Origin: UBA4285 sp050944355
Lineage (GTDB): Bacteria; Bacillota; Clostridia; Lachnospirales; Lachnospiraceae
Direction of reading: 5' to 3'
DNA length: 64,000 nucleotides
Assembly: GCA_050944355.1 (NCBI GenBank)
Contig: JBMNQX010000005.1
Location: 62,001 to 126,000 of the forward strand
Shown piece by piece: positions 1-9,012 of this stretch. The position numbers were made by a program, and so were the translations under genes. How positions within the stretch are numbered: position 1 is the stretch's first letter; every line of letters begins with the position of its first letter. The notes beneath the pieces are model-generated. The model had not been told where the DNA came from. It did no database searches and was given only the letters and a program-made list of their open reading frames with translations.

Positions 1-290
1 AACTGACCATCGATCGTCACGCCCGGATTGTCGTTCTGGTACGCGTTGATCGCGTTCTGTGTCTCCTCGTTGCGGGTCTGGTTGCCCCACCAGGTAAATG
101 TCATGCTCGTGCTGCCTGATGAAGATGACGACCCCGACGATGCGGACGAACTTGCCGCTGTTGTCGATCCCGATGCTGCAGATCCGGAAGCTGCTGTCGT
201 GTCCGTGCTGCTGGAGCTTCCGCATCCCGCGAGCAGGCTGGCGCCAATCACAGCACTGGCTGCTGCCGCCATAACTCTTTTGAATCTCAT
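1..290 (-). CDS. Sugar ABC transporter substrate-binding lipoprotein, N-terminal part (runs off window)
   Basis: Only the first 96 or so codons lie in the window; the gene continues past base 1. The start MRFKRVMAAAASA sits behind an AGGAGG site at 295-300. The protein begins with a lipoprotein signal peptide ending in a lipobox (ASLLAGC), then a Ser/Thr/Ala-rich linker, then SMTFTWWGNQTRNEETQNAI, the first strand of a family 1 extracellular solute-binding fold. It would be a membrane-anchored receptor delivering a sugar or oligosaccharide to an ABC importer, whose permeases are not visible here. The visible part is almost identical to the start of the next gene (645-1991), so the two are tandem duplicates. 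Family is well supported; the ligand is unknown. Confidence 0.88.
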   Translation of the reverse strand, partial: MRFKRVMAAAASAVIGASLLAGCGSSSSTDTTAASGSAASGSTTAASSSASSGSSSSSGSTSMTFTWWGNQTRNEETQNAINAYQNDNPGVTIDGQ

Positions 291-365
291 GTTGCCTCCT
301 TGCAAATCCTCTTCAGAATTTTGCGATTTGCACATAAACTCCTTGTGCTTTCGCAGGTAATCACT

Positions 366-418
366 ATTATTACACAATGATGCATATACGGTTATTCAAA
401 AAGCCTACCTGTTTCATG
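366..418 (-). repeat. Upstream block shared by the two duplicated binding-protein genes (copy 1)
   Basis: This stretch precedes the partial binding-protein gene. A 13-base element (366-378, ATTATTACACAAT on the plus strand) and a 22-base element (397-418, beginning CAAAAAGCCTACC) recur exactly at 2067-2079 and 2098-2119, upstream of the second copy. The DNA between the elements has diverged. Selective conservation suggests promoter or operator function. I could not assign firm -35 and -10 boxes. Confidence 0.6.
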
Positions 419-545
419 TAAAAACCTGACAAATTAACTTGTCTGCCTGTGGTTTTTCAAGAGTCAGAATAATCAATGTGTCTGCCATTAAACAGGCAGC
501 TTATTGTCAGCCAAAGTTCCCGGCCGGCCTGCAGCATCATCAATA

Positions 546-590
546 CAAAAAGGCCGCTGCGCCGCACTGAAACGTGCGGCGGCAGCGGTC
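546..590 (-). terminator. Intrinsic terminator after the second binding-protein gene
   Basis: A GC-rich stem of about 14 pairs with one bulge (arms 553-567 and 573-589) is followed on the minus strand by TTTTT at 547-551. It lies 55 bases beyond the stop codon of the gene at 645-1991 and separates the two tandem copies into independent units. The rest of 291-644 holds only the shared upstream block described separately. Confidence 0.85.
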
Positions 591-644
591 TCTTTCTGAA
601 TCAGAGATTTGCCTGCTTCATTTATCAGGAATTTTCCTGTTCGT

Positions 645-1991
645 TTATGACGATGACGACGCCTTTTCCGCGAGGCTCGCGTTGCCCTCGGTTACGACCT
701 TTTCGGCCGCCTCTTCTGCCGTCATCGCTCCGTATGCCACCTGTTCAATCATGGAGTTCAGGTTCTCATCGACCTCGGAATATCCGTCCGGATACGGCGG
801 GTTGATCTCGGAACTGTTCGGCATTACGACATCATATACGTAGTCGTAAACCTTGACTTCGTCCTCGGAGAGCTGTCCCTTGACATAGTCGGCAATCTCG
901 GAGTTGATCGGGATGCCGCGCTCGCCCTTCAGATAGTCGTTGGCCTCCTCGCTGTTGATCAGCCAGTTGAGGAACTTGACCGCTTCCTCCGGGTTCTCAG
1001 TCGTAGACGAAATCGAGAAGAACTGGCCCGGCTTGATGTACTGTGACTTCTCCACATTGTTGCTCGGCCATGTGGTGATGCCGAGATTCGCGCCGTTGGC
1101 CGCGTTCATATAGGAAACGTACTGGTTGGACCAGGAAAGCGTGCACCAGGACATGTTGTCCGGATCCGAGCCGTAAACCATCGGGCTCTGCTCAACGGAT
1201 CCGATGGAGATCTCCGCGTAAACGCCCGGCTCGATCATCCAGCCTTCTTCCATGCCGTCCGCATAGAACTGGAAATACTTTGCGAGTTCCTCCGCCGTCA
1301 CGTTCAGCTTTCCATCGCCGAACATCTGTATACCGTCGCCACGGAGCAGATACTCAATAAATCCGAGAGATGTGCCATACGCGCAGTCCGTGCGGTAGCC
1401 GGTCTTCTCTTTGATGGTCTTGCATACCTCGATAAACTCATCCAGCGTCATGTTGTCCTTGATCGTGACGCCCGCCGCATCGGTCACATCTTTGTTGTAA
1501 ATCAGAGCCGGTGCGTTCATGCCGGCGCACACCCCGACAAATTTGCCGTCGATCGTGCCGGCTGAGATCATGTCGGAATCCCAGTTAGATGTGTCCAGCG
1601 TGCCGTCTTCAACGTACGGAGTCAGGTCCAGAAGCAGGTCGCTGTCCGCGTACTGTGTGATGTACTGGTAGTCCATCTGCAGAATGTCCGGCAGAGAATC
1701 GCCTGCCGACTCCGTCGCGAGCTTCTGCCAGTAGTCTGACCACTGCGAGAACTGACCATCGATCGTCACGCCCGGATTGTCATTCTCATACGCCGTGATC
1801 GCGTTCTGCGTCTCCTCATTGCGGGTCTGATTGCCCCACCATGTGAATGTCATACTGACGCTGCCAGATGACGATGACGAAGAGCCAGAAGCTGTCGTCG
1901 TGTCTGTGCTGCCGGAGCTTCCGCATCCCGCGAGCAGACTGGCACCCATCACAGCACTGGCCGCTGCCGCCACAACTCTTTTGAAATTCAT
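645..1991 (-). CDS. Sugar ABC transporter substrate-binding lipoprotein
   Basis: 448 residues, a family 1 (MalE/UgpB-like) extracellular binding protein. The start MNFKRVVAAA at 1991 follows a clear AGGAGG; longer upstream readings lack a site. A lipobox (LLAGC near residue 22) predicts lipid anchoring, followed by a Ser/Gly/Thr linker and the binding fold (FTWWGNQTRN, then LPDILQMDYQYITQYADS, IDGKFVGVCAG and ALIYNKD). It is full length for the family. It is a paralogue of the partial gene at 1-290 and of the gene at 9897-11285, sharing the WWGNQ, ALxYNK and SVEQSP motifs. No permease or ATPase adjoins it within the window. The ligand is probably a di- or oligosaccharide, inferred from nearby beta-galactosidase and sulfatase genes. 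Confidence 0.9.
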   Translation of the reverse strand: MNFKRVVAAAASAVMGASLLAGCGSSGSTDTTTASGSSSSSSGSVSMTFTWWGNQTRNEETQNAITAYENDNPGVTIDGQFSQWSDYWQKLATESAGDSLPDILQMDYQYITQYADSDLLLDLTPYVEDGTLDTSNWDSDMISAGTIDGKFVGVCAGMNAPALIYNKDVTDAAGVTIKDNMTLDEFIEVCKTIKEKTGYRTDCAYGTSLGFIEYLLRGDGIQMFGDGKLNVTAEELAKYFQFYADGMEEGWMIEPGVYAEISIGSVEQSPMVYGSDPDNMSWCTLSWSNQYVSYMNAANGANLGITTWPSNNVEKSQYIKPGQFFSISSTTENPEEAVKFLNWLINSEEANDYLKGERGIPINSEIADYVKGQLSEDEVKVYDYVYDVVMPNSSEINPPYPDGYSEVDENLNSMIEQVAYGAMTAEEAAEKVVTEGNASLAEKASSSS

Positions 1992-2066
1992 GTTGCCTCC
2001 TTCTAAATCCTCTTCAACATATTGCAATTTAAACAAATTCATCAGTGCGCACTTACTATTACTATA

Positions 2067-2119
2067 ATTATTACACAATACTGCACACTTCGTGATGCAA
2101 AAAGCCTACCTGTTTCATG
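2067..2119 (-). repeat. Upstream block shared by the two duplicated binding-protein genes (copy 2)
   Basis: This is the second copy of the two conserved elements described at 366-418. The 13-base element is at 2067-2079 and the 22-base element at 2098-2119, about 75-130 bases upstream of the start at 1991. Order and orientation are the same relative to the gene. An AT-rich tract with a TATAGT-like box (minus strand, around 2060-2065) lies just downstream and may be the -10 region. Confidence 0.6.
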
Positions 2120-2159
2120 CAAATTTCCGACAACTTTAGCAAGGTAACATGATAAATGA

Positions 2160-3002
2160 TCAGACACTTTTGTGATTTCTTGCGTACAGAAAAAGATACT
2201 GCTGGGCGAGGCCGGGATCCGAAAGCCCTTCAAAAACCGACGGATCCCGCCGCATGACACGCCGGATCCACACATCCGCCGGGACAGCATCCGTGCGGCC
2301 ATACGCAAAAAGCATCACGCAGTCGGCCACTTTTACGCCCACTCCTTTTATACGCATCAGCGCATCCTGAAGTGCGCCGTTATCAAGCGCTGAGAGAGCC
2401 GCGAGATCTGTATCGCAGGACGCCACATGCTCCGCCGCGTCGTGAAGATAAGCGGCCCGGTATCCGGTGCCGCATCCGGCGAGCTGTTCCGGCGTCAGAC
2501 GCGAGAGAACTTCCGGGGAAGGAAGTGAGCGCAGACAGGCAAGCTGACTCTTAAGGGCGGAATCACCCGCCGCCTTAAGCGCAGCCGGCGGAATTGTGAC
2601 GGGATTTCCGTACCCGGAAAGTTTCCTGAGACAGCCGCGGATCGCCGGGATGCTCTTGCGCTGTGAGACAATGAAAGAGACGAGCGTCTCCCACGCGTCC
2701 TGCCGCAGAACGCGCAGACCCGCTCCTTCTTCGGCCGCTGCCGAGTCAAGGCCGCCCTTTTTCTTCATCTGGCGCCGCAGAAGCGAGTAGTCCCGCGGCG
2801 CGTCAAAAAAAGCGCTCCAGAACAAGCTCCAGTCCGCTTCATCACAGAACGCCTCTATGGTCCGCCCGTCGAGCTGCCGCGTCAGAATCAGCCGCCCGGC
2901 GCTCAGGAACCAGAACACCCCATCTTCCCCGCCGCAGGAGAAGCACTGGCCGCTGTCCACGATTTTCCCGAGATCGATTCCGTCCGAAAATCTGACGATC
3001 AT
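2160..3002 (-). CDS. ogg: 8-oxoguanine DNA glycosylase (OGG1/AlkA-type, HhH-GPD)
   Basis: 280 residues. The N-terminal half resembles the OGG1/AlkA N-domain (DYSLLRRQ near 71-78). The core carries the OGG signature DAWETLVSFIVSQ (102-114) and a helix-hairpin-helix IKGVGVKVADC (218-228). Lys224 takes the place of the catalytic Schiff-base lysine, and Asp243 (VPADVWIRR) that of the activating aspartate. It excises oxidised guanine from DNA as a bifunctional glycosylase/lyase. Its start codon overlaps the stop of the ADP-ribosylglycohydrolase gene by four bases (ATGA), so the two are translationally coupled. Confidence 0.9.
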   Translation of the reverse strand: MIVRFSDGIDLGKIVDSGQCFSCGGEDGVFWFLSAGRLILTRQLDGRTIEAFCDEADWSLFWSAFFDAPRDYSLLRRQMKKKGGLDSAAAEEGAGLRVLRQDAWETLVSFIVSQRKSIPAIRGCLRKLSGYGNPVTIPPAALKAAGDSALKSQLACLRSLPSPEVLSRLTPEQLAGCGTGYRAAYLHDAAEHVASCDTDLAALSALDNGALQDALMRIKGVGVKVADCVMLFAYGRTDAVPADVWIRRVMRRDPSVFEGLSDPGLAQQYLFLYARNHKSV

Positions 3003-4225
3003 ATCTTCTCTCCCACAATCGCCGCGATTCCCTTCTTCTCAATCGAAAGTCCGTCCGGATTCCAGGGATCGATGACCATTCCCTTCACCGATTCATCCCG
3101 CAGGCAGGCGTAATACAGGTTGTCCATGTAAGCACTCATCACCTCCCCGGCATTTTCCATGCCGGCTTCTTCGCGCGATGTAAAGACCGGGAGCATGGCG
3201 CTGCCCGCCCCGTCCGAAAGGAGCCTCGGCACCATTTCGCCCTTCTCATTTTTTTCACACGGAACGAGGAACTGCCCGTCTTCAAACATCCGGGACCGCA
3301 GCACCATGACGACATCCTGGCCGCCGGCCTGCTCCCCGGCCACCTCCGGGAGCAGCATTTCAATTCTGTCGTTGTCCGTCAGCGGCGTCGTCCCCTTGCG
3401 GCCGTGATAGCGGCGGGGCGCATGCCTCTTAAAACGCTCGAGAACCTTGAGCATCGGCCTGGAAAGCCGGCGCCTGCCCTCCCGCTTCAGATACTCCGGG
3501 ATTCCGAAGTACGCCTCTGCGACAGCGCCGGCGATGGCAGCCTGCGTGTCCGCGTCGCCGCCAAGCGACACAGCCAGGCGCAGCGTATCCTCGTAGGATT
3601 CACCCGCGAAAAAACACGTGAGCGCCTGCGGGACGCTCACCTGACAGGTTGAGTCGAACACACAGATTTTCCGTATGTCGTCCGGGTCCGCGGAGAGGTC
3701 ATACCCGAAACGCTTTTCCAGTGTTCTCTTTATTTCTTTTTTCGGAGTCCCGATTCTCGCCAGGTACACGGCAAGCGCCACCGCCTGCGCGCCTTTGATT
3801 CCCTCCGGGTGATTGTGCGTCACTTCCGATGTCAGCGCTGAGAGCGCCAGCACGTTTTCCTCGCCCTGTGCGAGCCACCCGGCCGATGACACCCGCATGG
3901 CCGAGCCGTTTCCGAAACTGTTGTACGGCTGCGGGTCCGGCGAGTCGATCCAGCTCATGAACCAGCCGCCGTACCCTCTGTCGGGATACCGGCGTCCCCA
4001 CGACTGCATGGACTCAACAACCTTCTTCCGGATTCCTTCCGCATGATCCGCCGGTGCGTCAAGCCACGCGCCGGGCACAGAGAGCAGCGCGTCCGCCACC
4101 GCGACAGTCATCACCGTGTCATCCGTAAAATCGGACGCTTTCTCAAACAGAGAAAACTCCGTCGTCTTATTCGGGACAAATTCATGTGTGCTCCCGACAA
4201 TATCACCGATAATCGCTCCGAGCAT
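2999..4225 (-). CDS. ADP-ribosylglycohydrolase with C-terminal SseB-like domain
   Basis: 408 residues. Residues 1 to about 270 form a DraG/ARH-type fold: the metal-binding N-terminal motif DFTDDTVMTVAVA, HNHPEG in the middle, and the second metal motif SLGGDADTQAAIA. These enzymes remove ADP-ribose from proteins, nucleic acids or small molecules. From about residue 285 there is a second domain (VVMVLRSRMFEDGQFLVPC, then DGAGSAMLPVFTSREEA and MVIDPWNPDGLSI) that reads like an SseB/enhanced-serine-sensitivity domain, so this is a two-domain fusion. It is coupled to the DNA glycosylase gene by an ATGA overlap. The substrate is unknown. The first domain is secure, the second is a sequence-memory assignment. 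Confidence 0.82.
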   Translation of the reverse strand: MLGAIIGDIVGSTHEFVPNKTTEFSLFEKASDFTDDTVMTVAVADALLSVPGAWLDAPADHAEGIRKKVVESMQSWGRRYPDRGYGGWFMSWIDSPDPQPYNSFGNGSAMRVSSAGWLAQGEENVLALSALTSEVTHNHPEGIKGAQAVALAVYLARIGTPKKEIKRTLEKRFGYDLSADPDDIRKICVFDSTCQVSVPQALTCFFAGESYEDTLRLAVSLGGDADTQAAIAGAVAEAYFGIPEYLKREGRRRLSRPMLKVLERFKRHAPRRYHGRKGTTPLTDNDRIEMLLPEVAGEQAGGQDVVMVLRSRMFEDGQFLVPCEKNEKGEMVPRLLSDGAGSAMLPVFTSREEAGMENAGEVMSAYMDNLYYACLRDESVKGMVIDPWNPDGLSIEKKGIAAIVGEKI

Positions 4226-4263
4226 TTCACCCTCCCTGATTTTATGTTCGCGCAGGCCTGTGT

Positions 4264-4293
4264 CTAAAAAAGGGCCCGCCTGCGGGGCCCTTT
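4264..4293 (-). terminator. Intrinsic terminator after the beta-galactosidase gene
   Basis: A nine-pair stem AAAGGGCCC/GGGCCCTTT (4269-4277 and 4285-4293) with a seven-base loop runs into TTTTTT on the minus strand. It is four bases beyond the stop codon at 4297, so lacZ ends its own transcript. Confidence 0.9.
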
Positions 4294-4296
4294 CAC

Positions 4297-7200
4297 TCAG
4301 ATGCCTTTCATGTCAAATTCGATGGAAAGCGGCCGGTCATTTTTCAGGCGATCCTCCGGATGTGTCTGCGCTCCCCAGGAATCATCGCCCCCGACACCCA
4401 TCTGCATGCCGACGCGGATATAGGTCCTGAGAACCGGCGGCAGCTCGTTGGAGTGCTGCGCCGCATCGATCTGCGCCGGACTGTACGGCAGCGCCGAGAA
4501 GCCGAGTCCATGGCAGACAAAGCGCAGGCCGCGTCCCAGGCGGTTCGTCACCTCCGCCACGCGGACATCTTCCTTCCAGCCGCACTCCTGCGGCACCAGA
4601 TATTTCGCGAAGCTGTCCGAAGCCGTGCTGCGGTATATTCCGAGCTTGCCGCCCTTGCGGTCCACATAGGTCTCTTCCGGCCCGCGGCCGTACCACTGGA
4701 TCTGGTCATACTGCGCGTCCATCGCAAAGAGCATCGAGAGTTCCGGGAGCTCGCCCACTTCATCCGACTTCGGCAGCGTGAGCTTCACGTGCAGATGGCC
4801 GTCCGGGAAAACCGTCCAGACGAGCCTCGCGTCGAGTGCCGGCCTCACAGGCAGATGAAGCGTAAACGCGACGGTGACTTTGTCCTCTTCTTTTGTCAGT
4901 TCGTACGGATCGTCCGCGCGGCCGTCCTTTATTTTCGCCGACGAGTACTCCGACGCCGTCTGCCACTGTCCGGCCCGGAATGGCAGCAGGCATCCCCGGT
5001 CATTGTCGGTCAGCGGGCGCCAGAAATTCGGCCTCGGGACGTCGCTTGTCAGCAGCTCCTCACCGCCCCAGCGGTAGGAAACCAGACCGCCGGCGATGCT
5101 TGAAAACATCACACGGAAATGATCGCCAGAGACCCCGATTTCCCGGTGTCCCGCCGTCACGGTCAGCTTCGGTACGCTCTCAGACGTCTTTGCAAAACTC
5201 TGGATGGCATTTCGATTCGGAAGCGCAGCTTCCTCTCCTGTCGTCTGCGGCATCTCGCCGGACACGCCCTGTCCCCAGGCCATCTCATACCCGGCTTCGG
5301 CCCAGTCTTCATCCCTTTTCAGGCACAGCGAAACCGTCACGACGTACTCTTTCCCGTCATCCGGGATGACAAATGGCAGACCGTACTTTTTCTCTGTCTG
5401 CGGCGCCGTGTCGGTGACGACCTTTTCTTTCCGGATTTCGACTCCATTTGCCATGAGTGATACGAAGCAGTCACAGGCGTCCGAATTTGTGAAGAGACTG
5501 CCGTTGCGGATCGTAAAGCTGTCCCGCGCGACTTCGATGCGGAAGTTCTGATAGACGTGGCGCACTTCTTGCATTTTCGGAGACGGGGCGCGGTCGGGCG
5601 CATAGGCGATGCCGTTGCCGCTGAAATTGTAGTCGGTCGGGCGCTCGCCGTGGTCGCCGCCATATCCCTGGAACTCGCGGCCATTGCGGTCGCGCATCGT
5701 CAGGCTCTGGTCGATGTAGTCCCAGATGAAACCGCCCTGGTAGAGCGGTTCTTCCCAGGCGAGGTCTGTGTATTTGCGGATGCCGCCGCAGGAATTGCCC
5801 ATCGCGTGCGAATATTCACAGCTGATGTACGGCTTGTCGCGGTGTTCTTTCAGATATTCGCGCACCTTGTCGGCCGGGGTGTACATCGAGCTCATGATGT
5901 CGCTCGTGCCCGGATATCTCAGATCGCGGAACACGCCCTCATAGTGAACCGGGCGCGAGGAATCCCACGCGCGGACGTTCTGCGACATGACATACAGATC
6001 TTTTCCGCCGTACGACTCGTTTCCGAGCGACCAGATGATCACGCACGCGTGATTGCGGTCGCGGAAAACCATGTTCCGGCCGCGGTCCAGAATCAGCTCC
6101 TGGTACTCTGGCCTGTCGCCCGGAATGACGCTTCTGACCTTGTCCTCATGCGTGCCCGGAATCGCCCACGTGCCGTGCGTCTCGAGATTCGCCTCGTCGA
6201 GCACATAAATTCCGTATTCGTCGCACAGCCGGTACAGCATGGTCTGGTTCGGGTAGTGGCTCGTGCGGATGGCGTTGATGTTATTGCGCTTCATCGTGAA
6301 GATGTCCTGCCGGATTTCCTCCTGCGTCAGAACCCGGCCCGCGAGACATCCGAACTCATGGCGGTCGACGCCGTGAATCAGCAGCCTCTTTCCGTTGAGC
6401 AGCATCAGACTGTTTTTGATCTCAAACCGGCGGAAGCCCGTCTTCTCGCGGATCACTTCCTGAAGCGCGCCCGCCTTGTCGTAAATTTTCAGCTCGCACG
6501 TGTACAGATACGGATTCTCTGCGCTCCAGAGCTGCACGCCGGAAACAGACGCCTCAATCCGGGTGTGCTCTCTCAGCTCTCCTTCGCTCTCGGCCGCGGT
6601 CTTCCCGTCCGCGTCAAGAAGCCTCATGCAGAAACTTCCCGTGACCTCGCCCGCTTCTTCCTCTGCCCCTGAAACGGCGCGGCCTTTCCTTTCCTCCTCG
6701 GTAAATGGCCGGAATTCCTCAGGGTTTCCGATCGAAAGATCCACACTCAGGCGCCCGTCTTTCATAGTGTCGTCCGGAAGAGCGGAAATATGCAGATCTC
6801 TCACGTGCACATCGGGCACCGTGAAAAGATACACATCGCGGAAAATGCCGGAAAAGCGGAAGAAATCCTGATCTTCGCACCAGCTGCCGGCCGTCCACTT
6901 GAAAACCTCCGCGGCCAGCTTGTTCTCGCCTTCCTGTAAATACGGCGTCAGTTCAAATTCACTCGGCGTGAACGTGTCCTCGCGGTAGCCGACATAGTGG
7001 CCGTTGAGCCAGAGCGCTATGCCGCTCTCAACACCCTGAAAGCTGATGTAGACCGGTCTGCCCTTCATGAAATCCGGCAGCGTGAAATATTTTACGTACT
7101 GCGCCGTCGGATTGAATTTCACCGGAATTTCTCCCGGCTTCACATCCTCGTTTCCTTCCCAGGGATACTGGTAGTTCGCATACTGCGGGAGGTCGTACCC

Positions 7201-7479
7201 TTCCATCTGAATGTGAGCCGGCACCCGGATTTCGTCCCAGTCGTGGCAGTCCGTTTCACTCGCGTAAAATCGCGGCAGAACGAGCGACGGATTCTTTGCG
7301 TACGCGAATTTCCAGAGCCCGTTCAGGCACACTTTGAAATCAGAAAATCCACCCTCCTCTGCCGCGGCCTCCGACGAGTAAAACTCGTGATCAGAGTGCG
7401 GCATGATGGAATTCTGCTGAAAAATGACGGGATCCTTTACGATCTGCCCGTCAAATTCGGATACCTTGTTCTTTTTCAA
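4297..7479 (-). CDS. lacZ: Beta-galactosidase, GH2 family (LacZ-type)
   Basis: 1060 residues, normal for long LacZ enzymes. The order is sugar-binding domain (about 45-225), immunoglobulin-like domains, TIM barrel (about 345-640), then beta-sandwich and C-terminal domain. The acid/base Glu488 lies in IIWSLGNES and the nucleophile Glu555 in YISCEYSHAMGN; HGVDRHEF (369-376) is the GH2 signature. There is no signal peptide, so it acts in the cytoplasm on imported beta-galactosides. The start is TTG, supported by AAGGAG eight bases upstream and no competing ATG. An acidic insert near 255-280 (EEERKGRAV, GAEEEAGE) is unusual. It follows the GPH symporter gene after a terminator, so it probably has its own promoter. 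Confidence 0.95.
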   Translation of the reverse strand: MKKNKVSEFDGQIVKDPVIFQQNSIMPHSDHEFYSSEAAAEEGGFSDFKVCLNGLWKFAYAKNPSLVLPRFYASETDCHDWDEIRVPAHIQMEGYDLPQYANYQYPWEGNEDVKPGEIPVKFNPTAQYVKYFTLPDFMKGRPVYISFQGVESGIALWLNGHYVGYREDTFTPSEFELTPYLQEGENKLAAEVFKWTAGSWCEDQDFFRFSGIFRDVYLFTVPDVHVRDLHISALPDDTMKDGRLSVDLSIGNPEEFRPFTEEERKGRAVSGAEEEAGEVTGSFCMRLLDADGKTAAESEGELREHTRIEASVSGVQLWSAENPYLYTCELKIYDKAGALQEVIREKTGFRRFEIKNSLMLLNGKRLLIHGVDRHEFGCLAGRVLTQEEIRQDIFTMKRNNINAIRTSHYPNQTMLYRLCDEYGIYVLDEANLETHGTWAIPGTHEDKVRSVIPGDRPEYQELILDRGRNMVFRDRNHACVIIWSLGNESYGGKDLYVMSQNVRAWDSSRPVHYEGVFRDLRYPGTSDIMSSMYTPADKVREYLKEHRDKPYISCEYSHAMGNSCGGIRKYTDLAWEEPLYQGGFIWDYIDQSLTMRDRNGREFQGYGGDHGERPTDYNFSGNGIAYAPDRAPSPKMQEVRHVYQNFRIEVARDSFTIRNGSLFTNSDACDCFVSLMANGVEIRKEKVVTDTAPQTEKKYGLPFVIPDDGKEYVVTVSLCLKRDEDWAEAGYEMAWGQGVSGEMPQTTGEEAALPNRNAIQSFAKTSESVPKLTVTAGHREIGVSGDHFRVMFSSIAGGLVSYRWGGEELLTSDVPRPNFWRPLTDNDRGCLLPFRAGQWQTASEYSSAKIKDGRADDPYELTKEEDKVTVAFTLHLPVRPALDARLVWTVFPDGHLHVKLTLPKSDEVGELPELSMLFAMDAQYDQIQWYGRGPEETYVDRKGGKLGIYRSTASDSFAKYLVPQECGWKEDVRVAEVTNRLGRGLRFVCHGLGFSALPYSPAQIDAAQHSNELPPVLRTYIRVGMQMGVGGDDSWGAQTHPEDRLKNDRPLSIEFDMKGI

Positions 7480-7552
7480 TTTATTATCTCCTTGTCACTT
7501 CAAAACGTCTTCGCTTTGAACACTCGCTTTCTCTAGTATGTCATAACCGAAA

Positions 7553-7583
7553 CAAAAACGCGAGGGCCTTTTTTGGCCCCCGC
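7553..7583 (-). terminator. Intrinsic terminator after the sugar symporter gene
   Basis: Nine-pair stem GCGAGGGCC/GGCCCCCGC (7560-7568 and 7575-7583, one wobble) with a six-base loop, followed on the minus strand by GTTTTTGTTT. It separates the symporter transcript from lacZ. Confidence 0.85.
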
Positions 7584-7621
7584 ATCACTGTTTTCAGCAT
7601 TTTCCGCCGGCAGCTGCGCAC

Positions 7622-9004
7622 TTAATTCTCAGCCTTTTTTCCCGACTGATTTTCGGCCGGAACGATAATGCCCAGAATTTTCTTTTCGTTGTAGCGGGAA
7701 AGGATCAGGGCGCCGGCCAGGCAGATCGCGCACGCGGACACGGCAGCGATCCGGTATCCGAGTCCCGTCTCGGGGCTGATCGACGCGAACGCCGTGAACA
7801 GCAGCATCGAAAGGCTCTGCCCCATCTTAAAGGCAAACGTGCGGGCCGCAAAGAACATGCCCTCGCGCTTCTCTCCGGTCACCATCGCGTCCGCCTGGGC
7901 AATGTCCGCCACGATCGCCTGCGGCAGGATGCCCAGAATCGCCATCGGGAACGCCGCCACCAGCACGACCAGCACGCCCCAGACCATGCTGGGCACGCCC
8001 GCTGATCCCGAGACGGCCGTCACGATATACGCGCACGACAGGCCGACAAAACCGATCAGCACAAGCTTCTTCTTGTTGAGCCTGTGCGCGAGCATGTTGA
8101 CGAGCGGATAGCAGGCGAACGACAGCAGCGTCATGGCGATGTAGAGAATCGTCGTCATCGTCTCCGGCAGATCCATCAGCGTCGTGATGAAGAACGGCAG
8201 CCCCGTCTGAAAAATCGTCAGCGCCACGAAATACAGCACATCCGATCCCACGAATACGCGGAAATCCTTGTTCTTAAACGTCTTGGCCAGCGACGAAAAC
8301 GCGTTGTCATTGGACGGTTTTGCGTCGATATAATCCTTTTCCCGGATGGTAAATGTCGGCACCAGGAGTGCCACAAGTCCGATCGCTGCCAGGATGGCAA
8401 ATGTCGCCCGGATCGCCCCGACGCGCCCGAGAAGCGGCGTCAGAGGTCCCCAGATGTACGGCGCCGCATAGCCGATGGCGCTGCCCAGCAGGAACGTCAC
8501 GCTGATGTACGTCGAGATGCTGATTCTCGTGTCCTGTGTGGTCCCGAGCTCCGAAATCAGCGCATTATACGGCGTGCAGTACGTCGTCATGAACAGATAA
8601 AACAGAAGCAGCGTCACGAGCAGCCACACGCTGTTCACGTTGGAAATGCCATTCACCGGCGTCCAGAAGACGAGCACGGTGATCACGGCAAAAGGAACCG
8701 CTATTTTCTGCATGAACGGAATCCGGCGGCCCTTCGGATTTGTTGAGCGGTCCGACAGGTTGGCGATCAGCGGGTCCGTCACGGCGTCAAATATCCGTCC
8801 GACGGCCGCGATCGCGCCGATGATGGTCGCGATGCCGAATATCACGCGCCCCTGCGGGATAAAAAGCGTCTGTCCCGCCGCCTGTGTCGCTTCGTCCGGC
8901 TGATAGTAGTAGACGAGCCAGTTGGTGATCAGTGCCGAGAGCAGACTCCATCCGAACTGCCCGATGGCAAAGCACCACATTTTCCCTTTAGTCAGTTTCT
9001 TCAT
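7622..9004 (-). CDS. GPH-family sugar:cation symporter (MelB/LacS type)
   Basis: About 460 residues with roughly 12 membrane segments. The start is GKMWCFAIGQFGWSLLSALI; then come the GPH signature VGRIFDAVTDPLIANLSDRS, GRRIPFM in the first cytoplasmic loop, and TYCTPYNALISELG. These proteins import melibiose, lactose, glucuronides or related sugars with Na+ or H+. The downstream GH2 beta-galactosidase makes a beta-galactoside the likeliest cargo. I chose ATG at 9004 because GAGGGAG lies just before it. An ATG at 9016 overlaps the TetR stop by four bases but has no site. No IIA-like C-terminal domain is present, unlike streptococcal LacS. Confidence 0.88.
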   Translation of the reverse strand: MKKLTKGKMWCFAIGQFGWSLLSALITNWLVYYYQPDEATQAAGQTLFIPQGRVIFGIATIIGAIAAVGRIFDAVTDPLIANLSDRSTNPKGRRIPFMQKIAVPFAVITVLVFWTPVNGISNVNSVWLLVTLLLFYLFMTTYCTPYNALISELGTTQDTRISISTYISVTFLLGSAIGYAAPYIWGPLTPLLGRVGAIRATFAILAAIGLVALLVPTFTIREKDYIDAKPSNDNAFSSLAKTFKNKDFRVFVGSDVLYFVALTIFQTGLPFFITTLMDLPETMTTILYIAMTLLSFACYPLVNMLAHRLNKKKLVLIGFVGLSCAYIVTAVSGSAGVPSMVWGVLVVLVAAFPMAILGILPQAIVADIAQADAMVTGEKREGMFFAARTFAFKMGQSLSMLLFTAFASISPETGLGYRIAAVSACAICLAGALILSRYNEKKILGIIVPAENQSGKKAEN

Positions 9005-9012
9005 TTTCTCCC

